64,000 bases of DNA from Lingula anatina. Taxonomy: Eukaryota > Brachiopoda > Lingulata > Lingulida > Lingulidae. The translations under genes and the position numbers were made by a program. A model generated the notes under the pieces. It was not told the DNA's origin and made no database searches. It saw only the letters and a program-made list of their open reading frames with translations. Position 1 is the first letter of the stretch. Each line of letters starts with the position of its first letter. Location of the stretch: contig NW_019775672.1 of NCBI RefSeq assembly GCF_001039355.2, positions 127,563 to 191,562 on the forward strand, in the 5' to 3' direction. Shown one piece after another: positions 24,671-36,005 of the stretch.

Positions 24671-27603
24671 ATGACACTGGTTGACTCCATGGTGCCCACA
24701 CGGGAGTTCTCAGTTGCAGAACGCGTGTTAATGCACGGCTGTGGCTGCGTGGTCTTCCCCTTCATATACTCCTTGTTTCGCGCCATATTGAAGGCAAACT
24801 ACCAGACCCTGGGCAGAGATCAAATTTATACGATTGCTACAAAGTAAGTAGATTACAGGAAGAAAACAATGGAAATACATACAAAAACGAACACATATAA
24901 TTCACACCCGCAATCCTACGCGTGCGCGTGAACAGACACTCGTGCACACTCACAATTTTTTTCAACCGGGAGAGGTGACAGCCAGCTCACTCCAAAGGTG
25001 AAACAGAGAAGTAATCCAGATCCAGCATATCACAGAGAAAAATATGGGGCATCATAATCTTACATCATGGAAGTTGATAAGTTGTACGCTTTAGTTCCTC
25101 TCATATAGTAGGTAGCATAGGGCACTGGCAGCACTGTATCTTTATCACTTAAACGGTATATATGTGCCCTACTGTTATTCAGCACCAGGTTAGTGTTTAA
25201 CTTGCCAATCTTTCCATTTCGTGGAGTAAAGTAAAAAAAAAAAAACACTTCCAGTTTAAACTGTGCAAGATGCATAGGCTGATAAAAATAACTGTTGAGG
25301 AGACTTTTGCCTTAATATATTTAATGCACTGTGTTGATTTAATTATCTTAGTTAAACAGCAAGGACAACAAGAGTAGGGACAACATACCAGGGTTTGCAA
25401 TCAAACGTCGACTTCCCAAAGTTAATAGCACAATGATTTCTGTTGAATTGTTCTCCTGTGTTGTAGAGGGGTTACTGCAATGCACTCCGTACTGGGCAGT
25501 GTTATGGGGCTGTGTATAGTGATGAGCTGTCAGGATGACGTACTGTACAACAGGTAGGTACTTTTTTCGTGGCTGTGTAATACACATTTTTAATTTTCCC
25601 AAGAAATATTGAAATATATGGTGCTATTCAAAAAATATATAAGTATGTAGATAATATATAAGTATTTATAAACTATACAAGTATATATATAATACCCCCC
25701 AGCCAGTTTTGTATCTTTCTATTGTTAGGGTCCAATTTCATTTTCTAGGAATCGTATTTGCCATTGTTGTCATATTCTCGTTTTTTTTCGCATTGAATTT
25801 TTAGGTATTTATTATTTGTCAAATAACCTATTAAAATAAATCTTGTTTCTGTTGTCTCAGCGAGGGTCTTTTTTCCTCAAGCCCCTTTAACTCTTTTCTA
25901 AAGTGTACATTTTTCCAAAAAATAACAGCCTGTATTTGGAAAACTTGTCTTTTGGAAATCGAAAAGAGCAGAGCGGGATCAGACGAAATAGTACCCGTTA
26001 ACCCCCCCCCCCCCCCCCCAACACACACATAAACTTAATATCTCAACAAGATTTGTTTTACAAAGTCGAGATTTTAAACGAAACGACGAATAGTTTTCCA
26101 TGGCTTTGCATAATTTTGCTTCAAATAATGTGTTGCAAAAATATCTTAACAGATCTGGGTTACTTTCTAAAAAAATCGAACTACGAGATCATGAATGAAA
26201 GCTTCATCTTGACATAAAGAATCAAAATAAACACGTTCTTCCAGACAATTAATTAAAATCAACATTTTTTTAAATGCCTATCGTTGTATTACAGACACTG
26301 GCTTGCTATTGCGCTGCCGTGTTTCGACGTACCATATTACTACTTTGATACGTGGGCACTGTACAAGGCGTTTGAGCAAAAAAACAGACACTTGAGAGGC
26401 GACAAGTTGATGAAACTAAGTTTTCTCCGAAAGAGGGCACTGTTGATCTTTCACCACACGGCTGTTATCCTTATATTTTTTCCTGTAATAGTTGTGAGTT
26501 TTAGGGAATATATCAGTTGACCAGAAATAGAATTTGAATTAAGTGGGAGGTGGAAAGAAATTGATGTTCTTTTCAACAGACTCCTATATTATCATCAAAG
26601 TGTTAGCTTAGCTCGTGCCGCTGAAAAATTATTACTGTATTGCAATTGTATTGTATCCTTCAAGAATATATTTGAAATTTCATAATAGTTGCCCCTAGAT
26701 TTAAAAAAATCATTTATTTTTCAGTACTTTAGAGGAAATATGGGAGACTTCTTTGTTGGTTGTTTCTACCTCGTGCAATTTTCCGAACCATTCATCTGCC
26801 TAAGAAGTGTATTGTCAACGGTAAGCGCCCCAGACAAACTACATTCTCATACAGAAAAACGAAGAAACACACACTGAAAACAAATAAAAAGCAGAGCTTC
26901 TGTGACTATCTGGCACTGTCAACACGCTTTCACGTGTAGATCTTAGACTTCATTACTATAAGCATAGGCAAAATAATTTTGTCCATGCTGTAAGGGACAT
27001 TTTTCGGGAGTGATGGGGGGGGGGTGCGGGTTAGAAGTCCATGTGCGATGTTACATAGGTCTTCGGTGTTAAAAAGGGGTGTAAAGGAAGCCTTACAAAT
27101 GGAGAATAGAAGTTTCACTTGTCCAGGAATTGGGACAGGGTGATCAAATAACTTTGTCGCGGATTACGTAACAAGACCGAGAATAGTTCTGTATTCTAAG
27201 GAGGGAGATGTTGTCAACTAGACAAAATCGTTAGTTCAGTATTAAATTTACTTAAGAACTTTAAATCGTCTTCAAAGAGCAGGGAGGGCATATTTAAGTC
27301 GTGTTCGTAATTTCGTTTCAGTTGGAGATGAAAGCGTCTTCCCTGTACATGGCAAGTGGTGTAATGATGGTTGTAACTTATGTGATGTTTGGTATCATGA
27401 GGTTCCCGTACATGTTTTGGAGATACGGCTTACAACACAACCTCTCCCTGTGGGAAGTACCCGTCAGAATTCCCACGCAGTGCATCACGGGAAGCCTTGT
27501 ACTTCTCGTGCCAATGTTCTACTGGGCATTTCAAATGGCACGTGGAGTTTATAGAGATCTTTTTGACAATATTAACGACCAAGTCCACGACAAAATTAAA
27601 TGA
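24671..27603 (+). CDS. TLC-domain protein of the TLCD3 (FAM57) family
   Basis: Exons 24671-24843, 25467-25553, 26295-26493, 26725-26820, 27322-27603; 837 nt, 278 aa, near the 257-274 aa of human TLCD3A/B. Several membrane helices are visible: CGCGCVVFPFIYSLF-like near the N-terminus, VLGSVMGLCIVMSC, and VLLVPMFYWAF near the C-terminus. Family marks are HWL...FDVPYYYFDTWALY, FLRKRALLIFHHTAVIL with the double His, and GNMGDFFVGCFYLVQFSEPF, followed by MRFPYMFWRYG. TLC proteins act on or sense membrane lipids; human TLCD3B has been reported to affect ceramide synthesis, which is not shown here. The ATG at 24671 is the first in frame; an upstream noncoding exon is likely. AATAAA is at 27716-27721. 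Confidence 0.9.
26000..26019. repeat. C homopolymer run
   Basis: A run of about 20 C in a TLCD3-like intron, one of many G/C runs in the window. Confidence 0.9.
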
Positions 27604-29462
27604 GTAACCATACGGATGCCAGCTTCAGGTACACTTTTTTCACTTTGCTTTCTTTTTAGACTACAGAATCCTGGAACGTTTGTATTACCTTAACTGGATC
27701 AACAGATGCTCAAAAAATAAAGCTAACAGTTTTTTAAACCTTCTGTTAGTTAAACCTTGATATAATATGGCATTGACTTCTGATAACGTCAAAACTTTTC
27801 GTCGAAAAAATGACTGCACATTTTTTCCGTTTATAATCACACCTGTTACAAGTCATTAGGCCTTTTAAGGCTTATTCAATATGCACGGTGGTTGTGCTTG
27901 CCAGTAGGCCTTTTAGGGTGCTTGTTCAATATCCTTCTCGTTGTTTTTAGTTTTTAATTTGTTGTATTTGATTTTTTATTTTTTTATCTGACTGTGCCAT
28001 ACGCGGCGGTGGAAGGCAAATACAAAGGGCGAGGATTACGTGAGTCAGTAAGATATATTATGTTTTCAGACTAGTTGATATCGATTCGTTCAAGGTTTCG
28101 GAAATAAAAAAAACCTTTGTTTTACTGGATGTTGTGATTAAAATACTTTCGAAGTTTAAGGTAATTTGGAATAGTAGGTTAAGGGAGCTAAAAAGGTTTA
28201 TTATTGTGAGGGCATCGGGAATGAAGTGACCGGGGTGTTTTTTTTTTTTTAATAAACAGGACGTGGATGGTGGGAATTCTTCAATCTTTAAAGTGACATT
28301 TGACGGGTGTGGATTGTTTCAGATCTACGTACTGCTATTGCAAAATGAAGGCATGCCGGCGATGCTCCTTTCAGAGTTAGTATTATAAAACTCTTTCAAA
28401 AATTCCTACAGGAAGCCAAAAGTGACTGGAATGGTATAGTCCTAGGAACGGAAGTCCGGGGTCTCTTATGATTAATGCATGTTAGGGTTAGTCGGAGCAT
28501 GGAAGTTTATCTACATATAATTCCATGGTCGGAGTAATGGACTCATTATTTGGGACGAATTCATGTCACTTGTACAAAGTAATGGGAATGTAGTAAGGTT
28601 GCTGGCTGACTACTATTCATGTCACACCGGTTTCCACCAAAAAAGGTTGGATAATTTCCATCATCTTCGACCCGTTTATTGAAAAAAGCCCCACACCGGG
28701 CTCTTCATCCCCTTTGTGCTCACAATAATAAAAGTTTTTTCAATGGTTTTGTGACGGGGGCTTCTACGTGTGATAAAAGCGCGTCACTGTAAAGTTAAGA
28801 ACAACTCTTTTTCCTCTAAAAGGAATTTTATTCTGCCCACACGGACTACATCAAGTTGAAGATGTGACCACGATGTCTCTCCCTCAATGTCTCCTTCCAA
28901 TGCCACTACTTTCCCGACTCGCCGAACACTTATCGAACACACCGAATGCGGCAGAATGCTGCATTTTTATAACAAATTAGGGCGACAGGTGGTTCACATC
29001 TCACGTCAAGGATGGACATTTTTGATTCAACATTTACTTAATTATTAGAAATACTCATTCTAGACCTTCGACTTAAATATTGTGATTTGCCCGGTTCTTT
29101 TATTATTAATATTTAATTTTGACTGAACCGGAACTGGTCATTTTCCTGGATTCATCGAAGTGTCTCTTAAACATTCATGCATTATACCTTAAGTCATTTA
29201 ATTATATCTTTCTATTTTTGACAACGTGGCATTGTAGTAGCTTGGTCCGTTTTCTCTGTAATTACTATGACGCGTTTGCTGACCACTACAGTTCAGTACT
29301 AATCAAGGTGCACTTCGTCTACTGTTTACTAGAGATCGGAAGGTTATTTTGTTTGGTCAGTGCTTGAGCGCGCTTAATGAAATAAGATCTAAATCCAAAA
29401 TCTTGGTATAATTACTCACTGAGTAATTGTGAAAATAATTTGTTTACGTTTTTGTTTTGTGC
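27604..29462. other. Intergenic region between convergent TLCD3-like and fucosyltransferase genes
   Basis: Holds both 3' UTRs, with AATAAA at 27716. I see no exon with coherent similarity on either strand. Confidence 0.5.
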
Positions 29463-30698
29463 TTATAACACTGCCGTGTTATATAACCTGTGATGGTGCT
29501 GGAGTGGGAAAGCAAAACTTTTATCATATGGAAAGCGCCATTCTGTGTAAATTGGAACATCATGGGGAGTTTCACAGCCAGGTGAATAAAACCATCTGGT
29601 TAACCTTTCCTTAGAATATGCTTTACGAGGAGCTGTTAATGTATTCTGAACTTTGTCACACATAGAACACCATTCTTGCCCTTGGTATAGCGTGTATTTG
29701 TTTTTCCATTCCAACAGTTTGGCGTAAGCTTTCGGATTTCTATCCAACCAGAGTAAATAATGAGCGAGATATTTTGGGGATCTGAATTTCAAGGCATCAA
29801 TATGCCAGTTGGGTTTTATTCCCAGGTGAGAGTAGTCAGCGCCCCCTCGCGTCACTGCGACAACGTCCCATTCTACCGTTTTGTAAAATTTCTCCGTGAC
29901 GTAATCTTTGGAGAAGCTGTTTTCAAATGCCAGATAGAACTTATACTCTCTATTTACTAAACTATTGCAATATTCCATGTTTTCTTTTGCACAAATATCA
30001 TTACCACAAGCGCCTATAATATCCACTTTTATGTATTTCTGCAATTCCATGACGAACTGCTCTCGTCTGCTGTGGGTGTCACAGTTGCTCACCATCCACA
30101 CAACAAGCTTTGATTTAGTTTTTGCTACAGAAACAAAATCCTTCTCCAGTGGCGTGTTTCTCTCCACGATCTTCCCATAAGTGAACGGTATGTCTGAGTC
30201 CAAGCGGTGCGACATCGTCCAGTTAAATTGGTTTTCTAACCCACCCCATGTACTATCCGGGAGACTTGGCATGTTGCATGGACTCTCCCTGGTGTAGAAT
30301 ATCCACCTCTGGTTAGGCTGGTGATAACGCGGAAATCCAGACTCCTCCCTTTCCCTTAGATTTCCTAGCCTTTTCGCATTAAATACAACGACGTCGCTCT
30401 CAGGGAAATGCCTGTGATCGTTGGTTATAAGACATCGCTGCGCAGTGCCTGGACACGCGCTGAAGACGTCGTTGTTGATTGCGTACTCACCCATCTCTTT
30501 GTTGTTCCAAATCAGGATGATCTTTTTTCTGCTGGACGTTTCGTTCCATGTTAGAGCCCCAACCCGTGTAATAGGCCTATGAGTCCTATGGAAATGTACA
30601 TACCGTGATGTGAAAGTTAACTGCAGAAAAATTATGACCAAAACCCAACACATTAAGATGTATATGAGCAACTTAGTATAGCCTCTACCCATCTGCAT
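29463..30698 (-). CDS. Alpha-1,3-fucosyltransferase-like protein (GT10), intronless
   Basis: One uninterrupted ORF of 411 aa. It starts with a short cytoplasmic tail and a type II signal anchor at about residues 10-29 (LLIYILMCWVLVIIFLQLTF), as in Golgi glycosyltransferases. A stem and N-terminal lobe follow, with NQRWIFYTRESP and FNWTMSHRLDSDIPFTYG, the acceptor-side signature. Then come VWMVSNC and, at about residues 255-300, the GDP-fucose-binding block YKFYLAFENSFSKDYVTEKF followed by the GGADYSHLGIKPNW region. The C-terminal part is Cys-containing (WCSMCDKV). It should transfer fucose from GDP-fucose to GlcNAc on N-glycans or similar chains; core versus Lewis-type use cannot be told from sequence. 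Many animal GT10 genes are intronless or nearly so. M3 is an alternative start. Confidence 0.92.
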   Translation of the reverse strand: MQMGRGYTKLLIYILMCWVLVIIFLQLTFTSRYVHFHRTHRPITRVGALTWNETSSRKKIILIWNNKEMGEYAINNDVFSACPGTAQRCLITNDHRHFPESDVVVFNAKRLGNLREREESGFPRYHQPNQRWIFYTRESPCNMPSLPDSTWGGLENQFNWTMSHRLDSDIPFTYGKIVERNTPLEKDFVSVAKTKSKLVVWMVSNCDTHSRREQFVMELQKYIKVDIIGACGNDICAKENMEYCNSLVNREYKFYLAFENSFSKDYVTEKFYKTVEWDVVAVTRGGADYSHLGIKPNWHIDALKFRSPKYLAHYLLWLDRNPKAYAKLLEWKNKYTLYQGQEWCSMCDKVQNTLTAPRKAYSKERLTRWFYSPGCETPHDVPIYTEWRFPYDKSFAFPLQHHHRLYNTAVL

Positions 30699-32593
30699 AG
30701 TGCTTGGTATGCTCGTCGAATAATGTCTGAAACTAATCTATATTAACTCGCGCTGGCCTATACAAAGCTGAGCAGATTCAGCCTGCTTTCTTTCAAGGCC
30801 ATTGGTTTGTTCAACGAACTACTTGAGCTTTACAAACAACGCAATCTTTGCGTGATGTAATACGTCAAAGCAAACAATATTTCGGGTCGTTTCGGGCTTC
30901 AACAGCGTTATTGTGTAAGCCTTATTTAGTATTGACGTTTTACTTGAATTCGTACGCGCGCAACTATGTCATCATTTTTTTTTTCACAAAAACAGGGTAA
31001 ATCTGTCGTCGGGGATCAGTCTTTGGGAAGGTTAGGTACGCCATGAACATGATTTAATATAAAACGCGTTAAAAGATCCAACAATTTCGAGTGAGTATAA
31101 ACTTTTTAAGGGGGCGTCTGCTTTTGTATTAGTCTGCCTCTAACAACACTGGGCGAATTCAAGTGACCGATAAAAGGAGTATAAATTTAGATGTGACGAA
31201 TGGGTTCAGAGCTCGGTTTCACAAAATAACTTCATCCCAAATTTTCCTTCTAAACTTTTTGATCAAAATCTTGGTCTGTACTCTTTCTATACCATTTTGG
31301 GGGCTTTAGTCATTTTGTGAAACAGACTCCAACCCCGTCTGCGGCGTTAGCCACTGTTCCTACGACCGCGGCTAGTAAAATTTGTTTGGTGTCGGCTGCT
31401 GCAGATATTTCAGAATGCGTGAAATAATGGTCCGACATGGCCATTAAATTTATCTTCAAATTTTAAAAGAGCTTTAGATTTCAAATAATTTTTATCTGAA
31501 TTATAACTGATCCTAAAAAAACTGACTAAATCTAGGTCTTATTAATCCTTACATTAATGCAATAGGGGAAAATGTCAAGGTTTCATTTAAGTTTTTATTC
31601 GCGCAATTAGATTTTAGGAAACTGGTGGCCCGAATGGCCAGTAAGCTGAAACGTTTATGGGATTGCCAAACAAGCTACACATTTATAGATCATTTTATGT
31701 GGGGCGCCACACCTTGCGTAGAATTGCCCACATTACATTCACCCACATAGAAACTTCAATAAGGCAAACGAGACTCTTCAATAAAAAAATTGATTTGACA
31801 TAAAAACACTCGAGAAAGATGTGAAAATAATTTATGAGTGTGTTCAATTATTATTTCCTATCCCAACCAACTGTTGAGCCTATTCTCACTACAGCAATAC
31901 TGTGTTCTCCATTCCTTTATTTCAGAAAAAAAAATTATAATAAATAACAACTGACAATTTTCCACAATAAGCACAGGCTTCTGCCATTGAATAAACCCAA
32001 CAGGCGAAATGTTTCAGAAGCATAAACGAGTCCCTGGCAACCAACATAAATTCTGCATACATATAGATACATAAAATGTACAACTGACCACCTGTTTAAG
32101 CGCAAGCGTGTGATGTTCCACTGTAACTTGGTTCAATGCATTAGCTCAGGTTGATGAGAGTAAAATATTAAATCGTGTAACATTAACAGTTTATATAAAA
32201 CCCTTCTGTCTGAGCAATCTTTCCACAGATATATGAAAGTGTGTCCCTTATTTTACCAAAACATAAGCTTTTCTTGCAACCAAAATGCACAACTAATTCT
32301 GAGATTAAATTGACTTGCTCTCTTTGATAGTTCACGTTTCTTGAACCCCCCCCTAAAAAACCACAACAGTATCATGTTTTTTGTACTATATTTTTGCTCT
32401 TTTAAAAAAGTTAAAACAGGTTCACAGGCACATTGGTATCCAGATGTTATGTGGCAATACAAATGCTTAAATCGCCTTTCACAATAATCATGACATGCAA
32501 CTTTTTTGGTTTGATACAGTTAGTTTGTGTATTTCCAATCCAGTTCAGATCATGTGGAAGTGCATCTTGCTGCTCTTCAGAAGACATATTATT
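30699..32593. other. Region between divergent FUT promoter side and EDF1 3' end
   Basis: FUT promoter DNA lies just right of 30698. A short inverted pair (TTTCACAAAATAA near 31217, ATTTTGTGAAAC near 31312) is probably a small repeat. The rest, including the probable EDF1 3' UTR, shows no coding signal. Confidence 0.5.
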
Positions 32594-35235
32594 TCATTTT
32601 TTCTTCCCACCAGGGGGCTGAAGAGGTTTGCCCATGTCTTTCCCTCGTAGCTTAACTCCTGAAATACAATGGAAACATAATTTATCATATAAAAATCAAA
32701 TATCAGACACGAGTCTAGGTTTCAAAATAAACTTCTGAACATTTATCGAACTTCAAACAAGACGAATCTCAGGAACCATCAGAATTGAATTAAAAAACCC
32801 GGAATTCCGCATTTCCGCATGACAAGCTCCTGTCTGATATATGCACTTAGTCTTACAGCTACTTTTCTTAACTTTTTCTTGTGAAATGCAGGGGCGGATC
32901 CAGAGATATTTCTGACAGTCTTCCAAATTATCTTTGTTGATCCATCCACCATTTCTGACCATCTTCCGACAGAAAAAATTAGATACCCGTCAATGTAAAC
33001 TTAAACGGAAGACCCAGAAGACCGCCTAAATCCGCCCCTGAAATGCATCTAAAGTATGTTGTTTTCATGAAATTGCCCACAGATATGTATCATGTATCTC
33101 TCTTCCAAAACAATCTAAACTTTTCTCATGTGACATTTGGAAGCACCTTGTGCTTTTAAGATTCAATACTTAAACGCCAAACAAACTCACCTAAGGCTCT
33201 CTCCAGTTTACTAATCACTTGTTGGTTGGGGATTGCTTTTCCAGATTCATATTCATTGACAACCTGTTGTTTTTCATTTATTTTCTGAAAAAGAGAAATG
33301 AGATCTGACTGCTGTAGAGAAGGTTCTGAGAATGGAGAGTAGAAAGTTAATGATGGACATCTAAAGAAAATGAATTAGTAGCTGTATACTCAACATAAAA
33401 AACATACTCATGGTTTAAAGTATGGGATGAGAATGGTTGATGTGAACAAAGTTGGATTTATTGATTTCCCTTACACAATCTTCATTTTCAGGCCAGTAGC
33501 CAGGGTAGTTGGGAGGGGGGGGGGGACATAAAGAAAAGGTCTGCTGTAAGAATCAACTTACTGTTGCTAAATCTTTTTGTGTCAAGCCCTTTGCCTGCCT
33601 GGCTTGCTGTATGACTTGAGCCATGGAGCGGTCCACTTTTTCATGATGCAGCTCCTCCGTCTCACGGTCTAGCTTGGCAGTATTTTTAGCAGCTGAATGC
33701 TGTTTATTGCTAGCAGCAGCAACTGGAATAGAAATATTGTATGACCTGCAGTATTCTGCTCGGAATGGACACGTACATGTCATTTAATATGCGAGCCAGT
33801 CCAAGTTATTAGCCTTCCACACCCCAAACTCTCTTCACACACACATTCTGACACCTCATTTATATTATTTTTGAACATCATAAATCAATGAACATAAATT
33901 TGTTAGAACCAGATTTTGTTCATAATGCAGCATGAAAGTTTTAATTTTGATGAATTGCAACTACTAAGATTTACACATTTTGGAAACAGCATAAATGCAA
34001 CTCCAATAAACACGGCAACAGGCGACAAAAACTGTGCTTACATTTTTTTGAGGTTTCTATCTGTAGTCCTTGTCTTTGCGCAGCATTAATAGCCTGTTCA
34101 AACATAAAGGATTTATTAAATAATAAGTTACATCTAAAGTTGTATATGAAGTCTCAGGATTTTATAAATGGTATCACAGATAAGGATTTTAGTACAGATA
34201 CATATGGAAAACATTTATATAATGTTATAAAAATAAGGTAAAATGAAAGTCTTAGCTGAATTTATGGGATATATATACAACGGGTATATTTAAAGAACAG
34301 ACAAAACTTCTGTTAAATTTTGTTAAACTGCTTACCGTGGCAAAAATGATGTCTTATACAAGGAGGATAAACAGAGGTAACCCAAGTAGAAGGTAAGTCT
34401 TGACATTTTCCGTATGTTAAGACAAGAAGTAAACCCAAAATAATTAGTGACATACCCTGGTTTTCTTCATCTAAAATGAACCCAGTCCATTAGTCGGCTT
34501 GAAGTTTCAATTATTAGCATTAGTGCTGATACGTGAAACTTATTGTACCCATGTGAGCTTTCAGATAAACATCAAAATCTCATGGGTGAAAGTTGTAAAA
34601 AATAAAAATCCTGAAAATGTACTTTGCAGTTTCTTGTGGTATTTACACCATATGAAAAACAGAATCAAAATGAACACTGAAAATCCTGAAATCAGGCATA
34701 ATCCTGAAAACATTCTCTTAGGAAATCGGGCATTCAATAGCTCAGCATTTGTGCCATATTTTATTGGCAAATTCGGGACAAAGAAAGACAAGGTACTCAG
34801 TAACTCCGTGTACATATTATTTTGAGTGTACTTCATGTCTTAACATACTCATACACAAATACAAAATGTCAAGACTCACTTACAAGGAACCACTCTGAGC
34901 ACTTCCTCTCAACCCCCAATATTGTTATTGATAAACAAAACGACCCCCTCATTAAGGAAACGGTTACACCCCAAAGCCTAAATATCCTGACTAGGGAACA
35001 CGACCAATCACTATTAAAATGTGTCCAGAGTGAAGCCATACATTTCCATTAGCAAATGAAAAAAGTTCTGGTCTGAAAGTCTTAAGAAATTCAACAAAGA
35101 TAACAACACATGACTAGATGAACCGAGAATAAATCATCTGAATGAAAATAACGCGACCTGCTGCGATTTCAGCTGTCCCGCCTTTGGTGCTCTCTTCCTC
35201 AAATATGTAACTTCATCCCAGTCAGCTTCTGCCAT
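32594..35235 (-). CDS. EDF1: Endothelial differentiation-related factor 1 / multiprotein bridging factor 1
   Basis: Minus-strand exons: 35235-35158, 34093-34042, 33722-33562, 33284-33191, 32658-32594; 450 nt, 149 aa (human 148). The N-terminus [20 protein letters not shown] and the [20 protein letters not shown] block mark the MBF1 domain. The helix-turn-helix follows: [38 protein letters not shown], and [13 protein letters not shown]; the tail is basic (PGGKKK). EDF1 binds stalled or collided ribosomes at the 40S mRNA entry side and helps to recruit translational repressors; it was first described as a transcriptional coactivator. The exon 2-3 join gives KKF where human has KKW, with Ala-rich sequence after it. 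The gene shares an upstream region with BAG6. Confidence 0.96.
32889..33040. mobile_element. Short inverted-repeat element with CAGGGGCGGAT ends, copy 2
   Basis: It starts CAGGGGCGGATCCAGAG and ends CTAAATCCGCCCCTG, giving inverted ends of about 13 bp. AAATG directly flanks both sides, a possible target duplication. 152 bp, in an EDF1 intron. Same family as 22669-22947 judging by the terminal CAGxGGCGGATTTAGG. Confidence 0.75.
33490..33540. repeat. Possible third copy of the poly-C-ended repeat
   Basis: GCCAGTAGCCAGGG next to a G run of about 12 resembles the inverse of the right end of 57551-57710 (C run, TCC, GGCTACGGGC). In an EDF1 intron. Confidence 0.4.
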
Positions 35236-36005
35236 TTTAATAAATCCACGTTCTCGTGTGTCAGCTTAGTTAAAACGCTTTGTAATCCTGCAATATTTGT
35301 CTAAATTTGGTTGCAAATAATAACGCAACACGCTGAACTCTAAATATCGTTTCGTTGCGAGAAAACATGAGATGCGCAGTAGATGAAATTAGGACTTCCG
35401 CTTGTAGAGAAATGTGAAAGTTGGTAAGTGGCACTTTTTCACTTTTTTTGCACACATTGAATATCTTTTGGGTTTTATATTAGAAATATATTGTAAAATT
35501 ATAAAGATAAGGATGGTTTAACTATCTTATATAACTTAAAATTAACAAATGGATAGTTTTTGAGTACATCTACAACTGACTGCCGCGTCCCTGTGTGATC
35601 ATAATCAAGTGTAGAGACCCGTGTGTTTTTGTGATGATGTGTGCTTATTCACCCCCACCCCCACCCCCCCCAGTATGGCTGTACACAGCCATAGCTTTTA
35701 AACAGAAAGTTATTTTAATTGAACTCGTTATAAAATGCCAAATACGTTTGCTTTATGTAGAATATTGTTCACATTATTGAAATTGAATATTAATAATATT
35801 TCCTTCCTCTCTTTTATATTTTTTAGGTATTTCCTGTCATAGTATTCAGCTGTACACCTTCCCAAACAGGCAAGCCATAATTCAGCCCCTGGTAAAATAG
35901 TACTGGAAAAAGGCAGTCCAGAGCTGTGTCTTTCATCTTATCAGCCAGACAAAAACCTATGGTAGCATTGCTTATATAACAAAAGTCAGTACTTTGGTTT
36001 CAAAT
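35236..36005 (+). promoter_or_regulatory. Shared EDF1 / BAG6 upstream region and BAG6 5' UTR
   Basis: TGCGCA at 35373-35378 and a nearby ACTTCCG (ETS-type core) lie between the two genes. A likely BAG6 noncoding exon ends at 35423 (GTTG|GTAAGT) and joins an acceptor TTTTTTAG before 35826; that second exon carries the ATG at 36006. The exact start sites are not visible. Confidence 0.55.
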
